In this document: in pieces, positions 7,967 through 16,332 of the stretch
Position numbering within the stretch: the first letter of the stretch is position 1
Layout: the number at the start of each line of letters is the position of its first letter
Origin: Sphingopyxis sp. BSN-002
GTDB taxonomy: Bacteria; Pseudomonadota; Alphaproteobacteria; Sphingomonadales; Sphingomonadaceae
Length of the DNA: 64,000 nucleotides
Direction of reading: 5' to 3'
Assembly: GCF_022024275.1 (NCBI RefSeq)
Contig: NZ_CP091804.1
Coordinates: 3,428,501 to 3,492,500, forward strand
Notes under the pieces: generated by a model
What the model was told of the DNA's origin: nothing
The model's database searches: none
What the model saw: only the letters and a program-made list of their open reading frames with translations
Translations under genes and position numbers: made by a program

Positions 7967-7984
7967 GGAGCGACGATTCGCTCC
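7967..7984 (+). promoter_or_regulatory. Hairpin in leader of second precursor
   Basis: GGAGCGA (7967-7973) and TCGCTCC (7978-7984) form a perfect 7-bp stem with a 4-base loop, about 35 bases before the second precursor ATG. A separate 12-bp palindrome, GACCCGCGGGTC, lies at 7939-7950. Either could be a protein site or an RNA element; no family was recognised. Confidence 0.35.
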
Positions 7985-8019
7985 ACCTTATCTGGACAAC
8001 CAAGGGAAGGGACGATCAC

Positions 8020-8328
8020 ATGAACAGCAACAAACTCGCCGGTCTCATTGCCGCTTCGGCCACCGCGCTTGCGCTTTCGGCGACCGCCGTCGCCGCAGAC
8101 AAGCCGCTGCCGAAGCAGATCGGCGCCAGCGACACGGTCAAATGCTATGGCGTCAACAGCTGCAAGGGCTCGTCGGATTGCAAGGTCGAAGCGGCCTCGT
8201 GCAGCGGCGATTCGGGCTGCAGCACCGCGGGCAACAGCTGCGCGGGCGCGAACAGCTGCAAGGGCAAGGGCTTCAAGAAGCTCGCGGCCGGCAAATGCCT
8301 GACCGACGGCGGCAAGATCGGCGTCTGA
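8020..8328 (+). CDS. bufA2: Bufferin-type precursor peptide (BufA2-like), second copy
   Basis: A 102-residue paralogue of the first precursor. The signal peptide is similar (IAASATALALSATAVA, cleavage near residue 25) and the mature region starts DKPLPKQIG. It carries eight cysteines: KCYGVNSCKG, DCK, SCSG, GCST, NSCAG, NSCKG and KCL. It shares the first CYGVNSCKG block and the C-terminal KCL-DGG-IG end with copy 1 but has a longer middle with extra NSC repeats, so the two mature products would differ in the number of possible modification sites. A GGGAAGGGA site precedes the ATG at 8020. The 157-base gap from copy 1 holds two palindromes and may contain its own promoter. Confidence 0.8.
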   Translation: MNSNKLAGLIAASATALALSATAVAADKPLPKQIGASDTVKCYGVNSCKGSSDCKVEAASCSGDSGCSTAGNSCAGANSCKGKGFKKLAAGKCLTDGGKIGV

Positions 8329-8339
8329 TTGATCTGGCG

Positions 8340-8360
8340 GGCCCGGCGCTCAGCCGGGCC
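8340..8360 (+). terminator. GC-rich hairpin between precursor and bufB
   Basis: GGCCCGGC (8340-8347), loop GCTCA, GCCGGGCC (8353-8360), then TTCC. Its place between a highly expressed precursor and its modifying enzymes suggests attenuation, so that precursor is made in excess over maturase. Confidence 0.55.
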
Positions 8361-8386
8361 TTCCATTTCCGGGGCGAACGAACGAC

Positions 8387-9232
8387 ATGACCGAGAGCAA
8401 GACCGCGCCGTCGCCGGGTTTCGGCCTTGGCCTGCGCCCCGACCATTATCCCGAATTTCTCGCCGGACCGCAGCCGGTCGACTGGCTCGAGATCATTTCC
8501 GAAAACTATATGGTGCCCGGCGGCAAGCCGCTTGCGATGCTCGACGCGATCCGCGCCGACTATCCGGTCGTGATGCACGGCGTGTCGTTGTCGATCGGGT
8601 CAGACGAGCCGCTCGACATGGACTATCTGGGTCAGCTCAAGACGCTTGAGCAGCGCGTCGGACCCCTGTGGATTTCGGACCATCTCTGCTGGACCGGGAT
8701 CAACGCACATAACACGCACGACCTGTTGCCGCTGCCCTATGACGCGCCCGCGCTCGATTGCGTCGTCGGCAATATCGGCCGCGTGCAGGACTATCTCGGA
8801 CGGCGCATCCTGATCGAAAATCCCTCCTCTTATGTGACGTTCCGCTCGTCGGACCGCAGCGAATGGGAGTTTCTCGCCGAAATGGCCGAGCGCGCCGACT
8901 GCCTGCTGCTACTCGACGTCAACAATATCTATGTCAGCGCGCGCAACCACGGCTTCGACCCGCTCGATTATCTTGCCGGACTGCCCGCCGATCGCATCCA
9001 GCAGATCCACCTCGCGGGGCACAGCGACATGGGCGACTATGTCATCGACACGCATGATGCCGCGGTCTGCGATGCGGTGTGGGAGCTTTATGCCAGGGCG
9101 ATCGGCATGTTCGGCCCGGTCGCCACGATGATCGAGCGCGACGACGACATTCCGCCCCTCGCCGACGTGATCGCCGAACTCGACCGCGCGCGCGCGCTTG
9201 CCGCGAGCGTGCTGGAGCCGGCGCATGCCTGA
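8387..9232 (+). CDS. bufB: Bufferin maturase BufB, DUF692/MNIO family
   Basis: A 281-residue cytoplasmic TIM-barrel protein of the multinuclear non-heme iron oxidase (MNIO, DUF692) family. Expected metal ligands are visible along the chain: [51 protein letters not shown] and MIERDDD near the C-terminus. MNIO enzymes oxidise cysteine in RiPP precursors; in bufferin systems the product is a 5-thiooxazole. Two Cys-rich precursor genes lie directly upstream and bufC overlaps its last eight bases, which is the expected operon order. [13 protein letters not shown] near residue 13 and [10 protein letters not shown] near 33 are typical family openings. The ribosome site is weak, in keeping with lower expression than the precursors. 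Confidence 0.9.
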   Translation: MTESKTAPSPGFGLGLRPDHYPEFLAGPQPVDWLEIISENYMVPGGKPLAMLDAIRADYPVVMHGVSLSIGSDEPLDMDYLGQLKTLEQRVGPLWISDHLCWTGINAHNTHDLLPLPYDAPALDCVVGNIGRVQDYLGRRILIENPSSYVTFRSSDRSEWEFLAEMAERADCLLLLDVNNIYVSARNHGFDPLDYLAGLPADRIQQIHLAGHSDMGDYVIDTHDAAVCDAVWELYARAIGMFGPVATMIERDDDIPPLADVIAELDRARALAASVLEPAHA

Positions 9233-9995
9233 GACGCTGCGCGAGGTTCAGCAGCGGTTCCTCGCGGGGATCATCGCGGGCGATGCCGGGGCCGAGGCGC
9301 TGATCGTCGACGATGTGCGCGTCGGTGCGCGCAAGCGGCTCGACATCTATCGCAATAATTACCGCGCGAGCCTGATCGGCGTGCTGTCGGACCATTTCGA
9401 GCGCTTGCATGCCTATCTGGGCGACGAGCAGTTCGACAACATCGCAGGCGCCTATCTGGCGGCGAACCCGTCGACGACGCGGAACCTGCGCTATTATGGC
9501 GGCGCTTTTCCCGAATTCCTGGCCCGGCATTTCCCCGATGATGGCGAACTCGCCGAGGTGGCGGTGATCGACTGGGCGCTGCGATCCGCCTTCGACGCGC
9601 CCGATACGCCGGTGCTCGATGCGGCGATGGTCGGCGAACTCGGCGATGCATGGATCGGGCGGCCGCTGACGCTTCATCCCGGGGCGGCGCTCCTCGCGCT
9701 CCGGTTCAACAGTGCGGCGCTGTGGAGCGCGCTCGACGCGGAAGAAGAGCCGCCCGAACCTGTCGCGTTCGCCGAACCGGTGACCTTGCTCGTCTGGCGC
9801 AATCGCCAGCAGACGAGCTTTCGCAGCCTGTCGGCGGGTGAAGCCGATGCGCTGTCGCTATTGGCGGCTGGAGCAAACTTTACGGCGCTCAGCGCGCATG
9901 TGATCGAACGGGTCGGCGAAGCGGCGGCGATGGAAGAGCTTGCCGTCTGGCTCGGCCAGTGGCTCGCCGACGGAGTGCTGATCCTCGCGGACTAG
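9225..9995 (+). CDS. bufC: Bufferin maturation partner BufC, DUF2063 family
   Basis: A 256-residue protein. The N-terminal domain (roughly 1-95: [47 protein letters not shown]) is DUF2063, which in MNIO systems serves as the partner that presents the precursor to the maturase. The C-terminal part (about 115-256) is a less conserved domain with a DNA-binding-like winged region in some relatives. The ATG at 9225 overlaps the bufB stop by eight bases, implying coupled translation. Its own stop shares the bases CTAG with the stop of the convergent desaturase gene. Confidence 0.88.
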   Translation: MPETLREVQQRFLAGIIAGDAGAEALIVDDVRVGARKRLDIYRNNYRASLIGVLSDHFERLHAYLGDEQFDNIAGAYLAANPSTTRNLRYYGGAFPEFLARHFPDDGELAEVAVIDWALRSAFDAPDTPVLDAAMVGELGDAWIGRPLTLHPGAALLALRFNSAALWSALDAEEEPPEPVAFAEPVTLLVWRNRQQTSFRSLSAGEADALSLLAAGANFTALSAHVIERVGEAAAMEELAVWLGQWLADGVLILAD

Positions 9996-11023
9996 CCGCG
10001 CGCGGTGACCTGCCGCAACACCGCTGCATAGGTGGGCGCGATCGTCATCTCCCCATGCTTGCCCTGCTGCCCCAACATCGCGTGGACCGCGGGCAGGCGA
10101 TAGCAGGGGACCCCCATGAACAGATGATGCTCGGCGTGAAAGTTCACCCAATATGGCGCCACCGTGGCGCGCGCGATCCAGCCAGCGTAGGTGGTGCGCG
10201 CATGGGTGAAGGGATCGTCGCTGCCCGTCGTCGTGCAGGCATGTTCGGCGATGTTGCGGATCCGCAGGTAGAGCTGGAAGGTCGTTGCGAGCCCTGCGAG
10301 CCAGAGCAGATACGGCGTCCAGCCGTAGAGCAAGAGCGACGCTGCGAGCAGCACCGCCTGAACGACCAGAAACCGCCCGACCGCGCGCGCGACCGCCATT
10401 GCGCCGGCAACGTCGATCGTCGGTGACGTCATGCCGTCGTCGGACTGCTTGTTGAACGGCGTTCCGGCCTTGGTGCTGGCGCGGCCCTTGTCGACCTGTT
10501 CTCCGCGGAGCATCGCCTTGAGCCCTTTGAAGGCGTAGGCGAACTGTGCCATCCGCTGCTTGAAGAAGGTCTGGCCGGTCAGGTCGCGCAGCACCTTGCG
10601 TCCGAGGCTGGCGCGCGTCGTCGGAAACGGCTTCGACAGCGACAGGTCGGGATCTTCGGGCTGCTGCGTGAATTTGTGATGCTGCAGATGATAGGTGCGA
10701 TAGGCGATCAGGTCCGATCCGACAGCGGCGCCGGTCAGCCACTGGCCGAGAAAATTGTTAATCTTTCGATCGGGATGCAGCAACCCGTGCGCGGCCTCAT
10801 GCATCAGGATGGCAAGGCCGAGCTGACGGCCGCCGACGATCGCCACGGCGAGCAGCCAGGCCGCCGGATTTCCGCTCCACGCGGCCAGCCCGACCGCTGC
10901 GATACTGACGATCCATGCGTGCGCGACCAGCCACGGACCACGCCAGCGCGACGCGGTGGTGATCGCGCGCCATGCGTCGCGGTCGAAAAAGCGGTCGGGC
11001 GGGAGCAGGCGGACAGCGGACAT
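9992..11023 (-). CDS. Membrane fatty acid desaturase
   Basis: A 343-residue integral membrane di-iron desaturase. Three histidine boxes are present: HEAAHGLLH, HLQHHKF and the late HAEHHLFMGVPCYRLP. Hydrophobic segments between them match the four-helix desaturase layout. The enzyme would insert a double bond in an acyl chain or a related lipid; sequence alone does not separate an acyl-lipid desaturase from carotenoid-type relatives. The ATG at 11023 (MSAVRLLPPDRFF) is chosen; a longer reading to 11248 has an atypical, low-complexity start and overlaps the promoter side of the divergent c-di-GMP gene. No other lipid genes are next to it. Confidence 0.85.
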   Translation of the reverse strand: MSAVRLLPPDRFFDRDAWRAITTASRWRGPWLVAHAWIVSIAAVGLAAWSGNPAAWLLAVAIVGGRQLGLAILMHEAAHGLLHPDRKINNFLGQWLTGAAVGSDLIAYRTYHLQHHKFTQQPEDPDLSLSKPFPTTRASLGRKVLRDLTGQTFFKQRMAQFAYAFKGLKAMLRGEQVDKGRASTKAGTPFNKQSDDGMTSPTIDVAGAMAVARAVGRFLVVQAVLLAASLLLYGWTPYLLWLAGLATTFQLYLRIRNIAEHACTTTGSDDPFTHARTTYAGWIARATVAPYWVNFHAEHHLFMGVPCYRLPAVHAMLGQQGKHGEMTIAPTYAAVLRQVTARG

Positions 11024-11177
11024 GGCCCACCCTAACCCGTTGCGAAGCGAAACCCAACCCCTTCCGTTTTGGTACAGAATCGGCGCGGATCGGGGATCCG
11101 GGGTAAGGATTTGGAAACGCCTTTGGGACAGAGCCTTGCCCGTCGGACCAGAGCGGCAGGGACGCAATTTTTTGGGT

Positions 11178-13808
11178 GTGAAGCGGAGCATCGTGCGGCC
11201 GGTCGACGGTGAATTGCCCGAGGGCGATTCCCTGTTCGATTCGCCCAAATTCGTGGCGCGGCTGACGCGCGTCGCGCAGCTGTGGCACTATGTGTTCCTC
11301 GGCCGCGCGCTCGCGTTCCTCGTCTGCGCTTTCGTGCCCGGCATTCCCGGCTTCCTGCAGCACGCGTCGCAATGGGCGGTGATGGCGGGCGGACTTGCGT
11401 GCGATCTGTTGCTGACGGTGATCGGACAGTGGACCCGGGTCAGCCCCAGGCATATCGCGGAGCGGACGCGTCCCTTCGTCATCGCGGGCATGGGTGCGAT
11501 TGTGATCGGCAGCCTGCTCAACGCGGCCGCGATGTTCCCCGCCGTCGCGGTCAATGACGGCCGCCTGTATTTCGACGCCTTCTCGGCGATCCAGCTCGGC
11601 ACGATTCTGGTGGCGGCGTCGGCGGTCGCGATCGCGCGGCCCGCTTTCTTTGCCTTCGCGGGCGCGACGGCGCTGGGCGGTGCGATCGGGATCGCATCCT
11701 GGCCTTTCGGCGTCGCCGGGCTTGTATTCCTTGGCGTGCTGATCGTGATGATGCGCGAGGACGTTCGCCATCAGCGCCGCGCGACGCGCGCCAGCCGGCT
11801 GTCGATCAGCGAGCAGCAGCGCGCACTGGGGCTGATGCGCGATTTCGAGCGTGCCGGGCGCGGCTGGTTCTGGGAAACCGATCGCGGCGGCCAGCTTGTC
11901 TATATCTCGCCGACTGTCGCTGCGAAGCTGGGCCTGCCGCTTGCCGACATCCTCGGGCGTCCCTTCACCGACATCATCCGCAAGCGCGTCGGCAACGACG
12001 ACAGCGAAGAGCGGACGCTTGGCTTCAGCCTCTCGTCGCGCACACCCTTCAACGAACTGACGGTGCAGGCTGCGGTCGACGGCGAAGAGCGGTGGTGGTC
12101 GATTTCGGGTCACCCGATCAGCAACGAGCTGGGCAATTTCCAGGGCTTTCGCGGTTCGGGAACCGACCTTACCGAAAAGAAGCGGTCGGAGCGCGAGATC
12201 AATCAGCTCGCACGCTACGACACGCTGACCGGGCTCGCGAACCGCCTCCACATCACCGATCTGCTCGAACGCGCGCTCCGCAATCATATGGGGCAGGCGC
12301 AGCCCTGTGCGCTGCTGCTGATGGATCTCGACCGCTTCAAGGCGGTCAACGATACGCTCGGTCACCCGGTCGGTGACCAGCTGCTCCAGCAGGTCGCGGG
12401 CCGGGTGACGCAGATCGTCGGCGACAAGGGACAGGTCGGGCGGCTTGGCGGCGACGAATTCCAGATCGTCCTGCCGCAGATTATCCAGGCCGAAAAGCTG
12501 GCGGGCATCGCGAACGCGATCATTCTGAGCCTCGCCAAGCCGTTCGCGATCGAGGGCGAACAGGTGCGGATCGGTTCTTCGATCGGCATAGCGATATCCG
12601 AAGGCGACGGGGTCACCTCGTCCGCGCTTGTCCGCAATTCGGATCTCGCGCTCTATGCGGCGAAGGATGCGGGGCGCGGCGTCTATCGCTTTTACGCCGA
12701 CGCGATGCACAATCAGGCGAGCGAGCGGAAGGCCATCGAAGACGCGCTGCGCGACGCGCTCGCGAAGGACGAGCTCAAGCTTCTCTATCAGCCGATCGTC
12801 GACGTCGGCAGCGAGCATATTTCGGGCTTCGAGGCGCTGATCCGCTGGCAGCGCGACATGGGCGACGTCATCAGCCCGTCGAAGTTCATCCCGATCGCCG
12901 AGGAATCGAACCTGATTGTCCCGATCGGCGAATGGATCATCCGCTCGGCGTGCGACGCGATCGCGCGGCTCGGCCCCGACTATCGCGTGGCGGTCAATGT
13001 CTCGCCGCGGCAGTTTGCGAACGAGAAATTGCCCGCGACGATCATGAATGCGGTTGCCGCCGCCGGCATCCGTCCCGAACAGCTCGAGCTGGAAATTACC
13101 GAGGGCGTGTTCCTCGACGAAAGCCCCGAAAATCTGGAAATGTTCCAGAAGCTGAAACGCACCGGCGTCCGCCTTGCGCTCGACGATTTCGGAACGGGCT
13201 ATTCGGCGCTCGGCTATCTGAAGAAGGCGCCGTTCGACAAGATCAAGATCGACCAGAGCTTCGTGCTCGGTGCGGCGGACCCCAGCAGCATGAACGCGGC
13301 GATCATCTCGTCGATCGTCGGGCTGGCGACCGCGCTCGACATGGAGACGACCGCCGAGGGGGTCGAGACGCACGACGACCTCGCGTTGATCCGCGGCCTC
13401 GGCTGCAGCCATGTCCAGGGTTATATCTACGGCAAGCCGATGGACCTTGGCGAGGTGCTGAAACTGCTCGCCGAGGGCGGCGGGCGCGTTGTCGCCCAAG
13501 GCTTCAAGAGCGCGCGGGAACCGCGCGTGCGGACCTTCCGGACGATCCAGATCGAAAGCGGCGGTTATCGGTATGAAGCGATCATCCGCAATATCTCGTC
13601 GCGCGGCGCGCTGATCGAGGGACTGTGGAACGTCCCCGACGGGACGCGGCTGATGATCGAATTCGGGTCGGACGAGATCGTCGAGGCGTCGGCGCGCTGG
13701 TCCGAAGGAAATCGCGTTGGCGTCCAGTTCGCCGAGGCGGTCGATATCGCGGGGTTGATCGGCCCCGCGAGGAAGGCGGCGCGCCCGCGGATCGACCGCG
13801 CCGCCTGA
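11178..13808 (+). CDS. Membrane PAS-GGDEF-EAL-PilZ cyclic di-GMP protein
   Basis: About 876 residues. An N-terminal block of five to six membrane helices (about 35-195) is followed by a PAS domain (about 220-330, GWFWETDRGGQLVYISP), a GGDEF domain with intact RLGGDEF near 421-427, an EAL domain with FEALIRW near 550 and DDFGTGYSAL, and a C-terminal PilZ domain (about 775-860, IRNISSRGALIEG). Both synthesis and hydrolysis motifs look intact, so it may be bifunctional or switched by the PAS or PilZ input. The fused PilZ could give product feedback. The start is uncertain: GTG at 11178 or TTG at 11172, the latter better spaced from an AGGGA at 11158. Confidence 0.88.
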   Translation: MKRSIVRPVDGELPEGDSLFDSPKFVARLTRVAQLWHYVFLGRALAFLVCAFVPGIPGFLQHASQWAVMAGGLACDLLLTVIGQWTRVSPRHIAERTRPFVIAGMGAIVIGSLLNAAAMFPAVAVNDGRLYFDAFSAIQLGTILVAASAVAIARPAFFAFAGATALGGAIGIASWPFGVAGLVFLGVLIVMMREDVRHQRRATRASRLSISEQQRALGLMRDFERAGRGWFWETDRGGQLVYISPTVAAKLGLPLADILGRPFTDIIRKRVGNDDSEERTLGFSLSSRTPFNELTVQAAVDGEERWWSISGHPISNELGNFQGFRGSGTDLTEKKRSEREINQLARYDTLTGLANRLHITDLLERALRNHMGQAQPCALLLMDLDRFKAVNDTLGHPVGDQLLQQVAGRVTQIVGDKGQVGRLGGDEFQIVLPQIIQAEKLAGIANAIILSLAKPFAIEGEQVRIGSSIGIAISEGDGVTSSALVRNSDLALYAAKDAGRGVYRFYADAMHNQASERKAIEDALRDALAKDELKLLYQPIVDVGSEHISGFEALIRWQRDMGDVISPSKFIPIAEESNLIVPIGEWIIRSACDAIARLGPDYRVAVNVSPRQFANEKLPATIMNAVAAAGIRPEQLELEITEGVFLDESPENLEMFQKLKRTGVRLALDDFGTGYSALGYLKKAPFDKIKIDQSFVLGAADPSSMNAAIISSIVGLATALDMETTAEGVETHDDLALIRGLGCSHVQGYIYGKPMDLGEVLKLLAEGGGRVVAQGFKSAREPRVRTFRTIQIESGGYRYEAIIRNISSRGALIEGLWNVPDGTRLMIEFGSDEIVEASARWSEGNRVGVQFAEAVDIAGLIGPARKAARPRIDRAA

Positions 13809-13814
13809 CGTCCG

Positions 13815-15086
13815 CTAGTCGGCGATCCGGCCGCGGACCATTACCCAGTCGACCTTCTCCAGCGTCGTCACGTCGCTCAGCGGATCGCCGTTCACCGCAA
13901 TCATGTCGGCGGACATGCCGGGTGCAATGCGGCCGATCTCGCCTTCCATCGACAGCAGCTTCGCGGCGACCGTCGTTGCGCTGGCCAGCGCCTCGCGCGG
14001 GGTGAGGCCATATTTGACGAGGAGCGCGAACTCGCCGGCGTTGCGGCCGTGCTCGAACACCCCTGCATCGGTGCCGAAGGCTATGGGGACGCCCAGCGCC
14101 TTCGCACGGCCCACGGCCTTGCCGACGTCGTTCAGCGTCATACGGACCTTGGTCTCGACCGTCGGGGTATAGATGCCTTTGCCGAGCCGTTCGCGGATGC
14201 CCTCGAACGCCATCAGCGTCGGGACCATATAGGTGCCCTTCGCCTTCATGACCTTGAGCGCGGCCTCGTCGGCGAAGGTACCGTGCTCGATGCTGTCGAT
14301 GCCGGCGGCGGCGGCGGATTCGATCCCGCGCGCGCCGTGCGCATGCGCCATGACCTTCAGCCCCAGCGAATGCGCGGTCGTGGCGATGCTTTCGAGTTCG
14401 GCGTTCGAGAAATGGCCTTCCAGCCCGCGACCCTGCTGCGACAGGACGCCGCCGGTCGCGGTGATCTTGATGACATCCGCGCCGGCGCGCGAGGCCTTGC
14501 GGACCTTTTCGGCGCATTCGACCGCGCCGGTGCAGGTATAGCCCTGATCGAGCACGGCGTGGATATCCTCGCGGAAGCCGGTGACGTCACCATGGCCCCC
14601 GATGATCGACAGCGGTGGGCCGGCAGCAATGATGCGCGGCCCCTCGATCAAGCCCTCGGCGGTGCCGCGGCGGAGCGAGAAGGCGGTATATTGTGCCGAC
14701 CCGGCTTCGCGCACGGTGGTGAAGCCGGCGCGGAGCGTGACTCGGGCGTTTTTCGCGCCGACAACGACGCCCCATTCGTCGGGATCGACCGCCTCGCTGC
14801 GATAATCGCCACCGGGATCGCCGGTCAGATGGACGTGGAGGTCGATGAGACCGGGAAGCAGCGTCTTGTCGCCGAGATCGACGACTTCGGCGTCGGCCGG
14901 CGCGGCGGCGCGGCCGGGCGTGATCGAGGTAATGCGGTCGTCGGTGACCGTGACGGTCGACGGGCCTTCGGGCGCATTGCCCGCGTCGGTGATGACGCGG
15001 CCGGCGTAGATGATGGTGGTTTTGGCGTACGCCGTGCCGCTCAGCAGTGCGGCGGCCGCGGCAGCGACCAGTCCGATTGTGCGCAT
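13815..15086 (-). CDS. Exported metal-dependent amidohydrolase
   Basis: A 423-residue protein with a signal peptide (IGLVAAAAAALLSGTAYA). The amidohydrolase superfamily motifs are in order: DLHVHLTGDPGG near 80 (HxH metal site), the conserved VIKITATGG lysine region, HAHGARGIESA (His ligand), DSIEHGTF and FGTDAGVF with the final Asp. This is the prolidase/imidazolonepropionase-like subgroup of exported proteins common in sphingomonads, often annotated as Xaa-Pro dipeptidase or amidohydrolase; the substrate is unknown. GGGGAG precedes the ATG at 15086. It converges with the c-di-GMP gene, with only six bases between. Confidence 0.85.
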   Translation of the reverse strand: MRTIGLVAAAAAALLSGTAYAKTTIIYAGRVITDAGNAPEGPSTVTVTDDRITSITPGRAAAPADAEVVDLGDKTLLPGLIDLHVHLTGDPGGDYRSEAVDPDEWGVVVGAKNARVTLRAGFTTVREAGSAQYTAFSLRRGTAEGLIEGPRIIAAGPPLSIIGGHGDVTGFREDIHAVLDQGYTCTGAVECAEKVRKASRAGADVIKITATGGVLSQQGRGLEGHFSNAELESIATTAHSLGLKVMAHAHGARGIESAAAAGIDSIEHGTFADEAALKVMKAKGTYMVPTLMAFEGIRERLGKGIYTPTVETKVRMTLNDVGKAVGRAKALGVPIAFGTDAGVFEHGRNAGEFALLVKYGLTPREALASATTVAAKLLSMEGEIGRIAPGMSADMIAVNGDPLSDVTTLEKVDWVMVRGRIAD

Positions 15087-15178
15087 GGAATCTCCCCTGT
15101 GTTGCGGCGGCATCGTGGCGCGCGGGGCCGGGGAGGGCAAGGCGATAAAAAGAGGGGCCGGAAGCGCGGCGATGCTCA

Positions 15179-15206
15179 CAAAAAAGGGGCCGGTCGAGCC
15201 GGCCCC
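15179..15206 (-). terminator. Rho-independent terminator of the RcnB-like gene
   Basis: Read on the minus strand, GGGGCCGG (from 15206) pairs with CCGGCCCC (ending 15186) around a 5-base loop and is followed directly by a run of T's to 15180. It lies 30 bases after the RcnB-like stop. Confidence 0.8.
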
Positions 15207-15236
15207 CAGTTTGTCATCTGATAACCGAAAGGAATA

Positions 15237-16208
15237 TTACCAGAAGAAATCGTAGATCACGTCGACCACCTGGCCGCTGTAGACGTCGACGAGCAGCGCA
15301 TCGTCATAATAGCGGACCCAGCGATAGTCGCCGTACGCCGGCGGCAGGCGATAGTACCAGGGATCGTTGATCCAGTAGCGCTGGCTATAGAAGAGCGAGT
15401 TCAGCGAGAAACCGATGCTGAAGCGCGTGTAGCCATAGCCGCGGTACGGGTTGTAATAGCGCGGCATCCGGTAGTAGTTCCGGTTGCGGTCGCGATAGCT
15501 GTGCCAGTCGTAGCGGCGGTCGCTGCGCCAGTCGCGGTTCCAGTTGTTACCGGGGCGGCCGTCGCGATAGCGCCGGTCGACGGTGCCGTTGCGATTCCGG
15601 TCGTAGCGGCGATCGACGCGGTTGTCGTTGTTCCGGTCCCAGCGGCGATCGAGGTCGCCGTTGCGGTTGCGGTCATAGCGGCGGTCGACCTGACCATTAC
15701 GGTTCTGGTCCCAGCGGCGGTCGACTTGGCCGTCGCGGTTGCGATCCCACTGGCGATCGGTGCGGCCATCGCGGTTGCGATCGTACGTGCCACGCTGGCC
15801 GGTCACGCGCTGCTGCTGCACAACGGGGCGCTGCTGCTGGACGACCGGGCGCTGCGTGGTGCCGCGCTGGCCCTGCCACTGGCGGTCGCCGCCGCCCTGC
15901 CGCTGGCCGTTCCAGCCATTGCCGCCACGGTTGCCGCGGTCACCGCGATCAGGGCGCGGAGCCTGCTGGACCTGCTGCGTCTGCGGCGCACTCTGCGGAC
16001 GCTGGCGCTCGACGCGCTGGCCGCCGCCGTTGTTGCCGCCGTTCCAGTTGCCGCCGCGGCGTGCTTCGGGGCCGCGCGGACCGCGCTCGCCGCCGCGATC
16101 ACCGCGCTGGGCAATCTGGATGCGCTCGCCGTTCGCCTGGGCGGCGGCGGGCGCGATGGGGGTGAGGATCGTCGCTGCGATCAGCAATCCTCCAAGGGTC
16201 TTCTTCAT
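15237..16208 (-). CDS. RcnB-family periplasmic protein with DxNxDG repeats
   Basis: A 323-residue exported protein. Signal peptide residues 1-24 end at APAAAQA. Residues 30-140 are disordered, rich in Arg, Gly, Gln and Asn. Residues about 143-214 are six 12-residue repeats of the type DRNRDGxxDRRW. The C-terminal 100 residues (ending DPWYYRLPPAYGDYRWVRYYDDALLVDV plus a short tail, cited here only by its first part, DPWYYRLPPAYGDYRW) match the RcnB domain, named for a periplasmic Ni/Co homeostasis protein. DxNxDGxxD is the loop used by EF-hands and thrombospondin type 3 repeats to bind calcium, so divalent cation binding is plausible. The ATG at 16208 follows GCCGAG. Confidence 0.8.
   Translation of the reverse strand: MKKTLGGLLIAATILTPIAPAAAQANGERIQIAQRGDRGGERGPRGPEARRGGNWNGGNNGGGQRVERQRPQSAPQTQQVQQAPRPDRGDRGNRGGNGWNGQRQGGGDRQWQGQRGTTQRPVVQQQRPVVQQQRVTGQRGTYDRNRDGRTDRQWDRNRDGQVDRRWDQNRNGQVDRRYDRNRNGDLDRRWDRNNDNRVDRRYDRNRNGTVDRRYRDGRPGNNWNRDWRSDRRYDWHSYRDRNRNYYRMPRYYNPYRGYGYTRFSIGFSLNSLFYSQRYWINDPWYYRLPPAYGDYRWVRYYDDALLVDVYSGQVVDVIYDFFW
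15567..15782 (-). repeat. Six 36-bp in-frame tandem repeats
   Basis: Six consecutive 36-base units encode 12-residue repeats, DRNRDGRTDRQW, DRNRDGQVDRRW, DQNRNGQVDRRY, DRNRNGDLDRRW, DRNNDNRVDRRY and DRNRNGTVDRRY. Units differ at the DNA level, so the array is not freshly amplified, but it may still vary in length between strains. Confidence 0.85.
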
Positions 16209-16332
16209 CTCGGCATTCTCCAATGTCCCATACGGCACCCGGCCGATCGGGAAGATGAATCGAGTGTTACCGGAGGCAAGATGCATCATGGCTGAACCCG
16301 GTTGTTGCCTGCGGTTCAGCTAGATGAACGGA

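Noticed and set aside
10797..13499. 900-codon minus-strand open frame opposite the c-di-GMP gene
   Set aside because: The opposite strand carries clear PAS, GGDEF, EAL and PilZ motifs; this frame has none.
15567..15782. CRISPR-like array
   Set aside because: The 36-base units abut without spacers and are in frame in a coding gene, so they are protein repeats.
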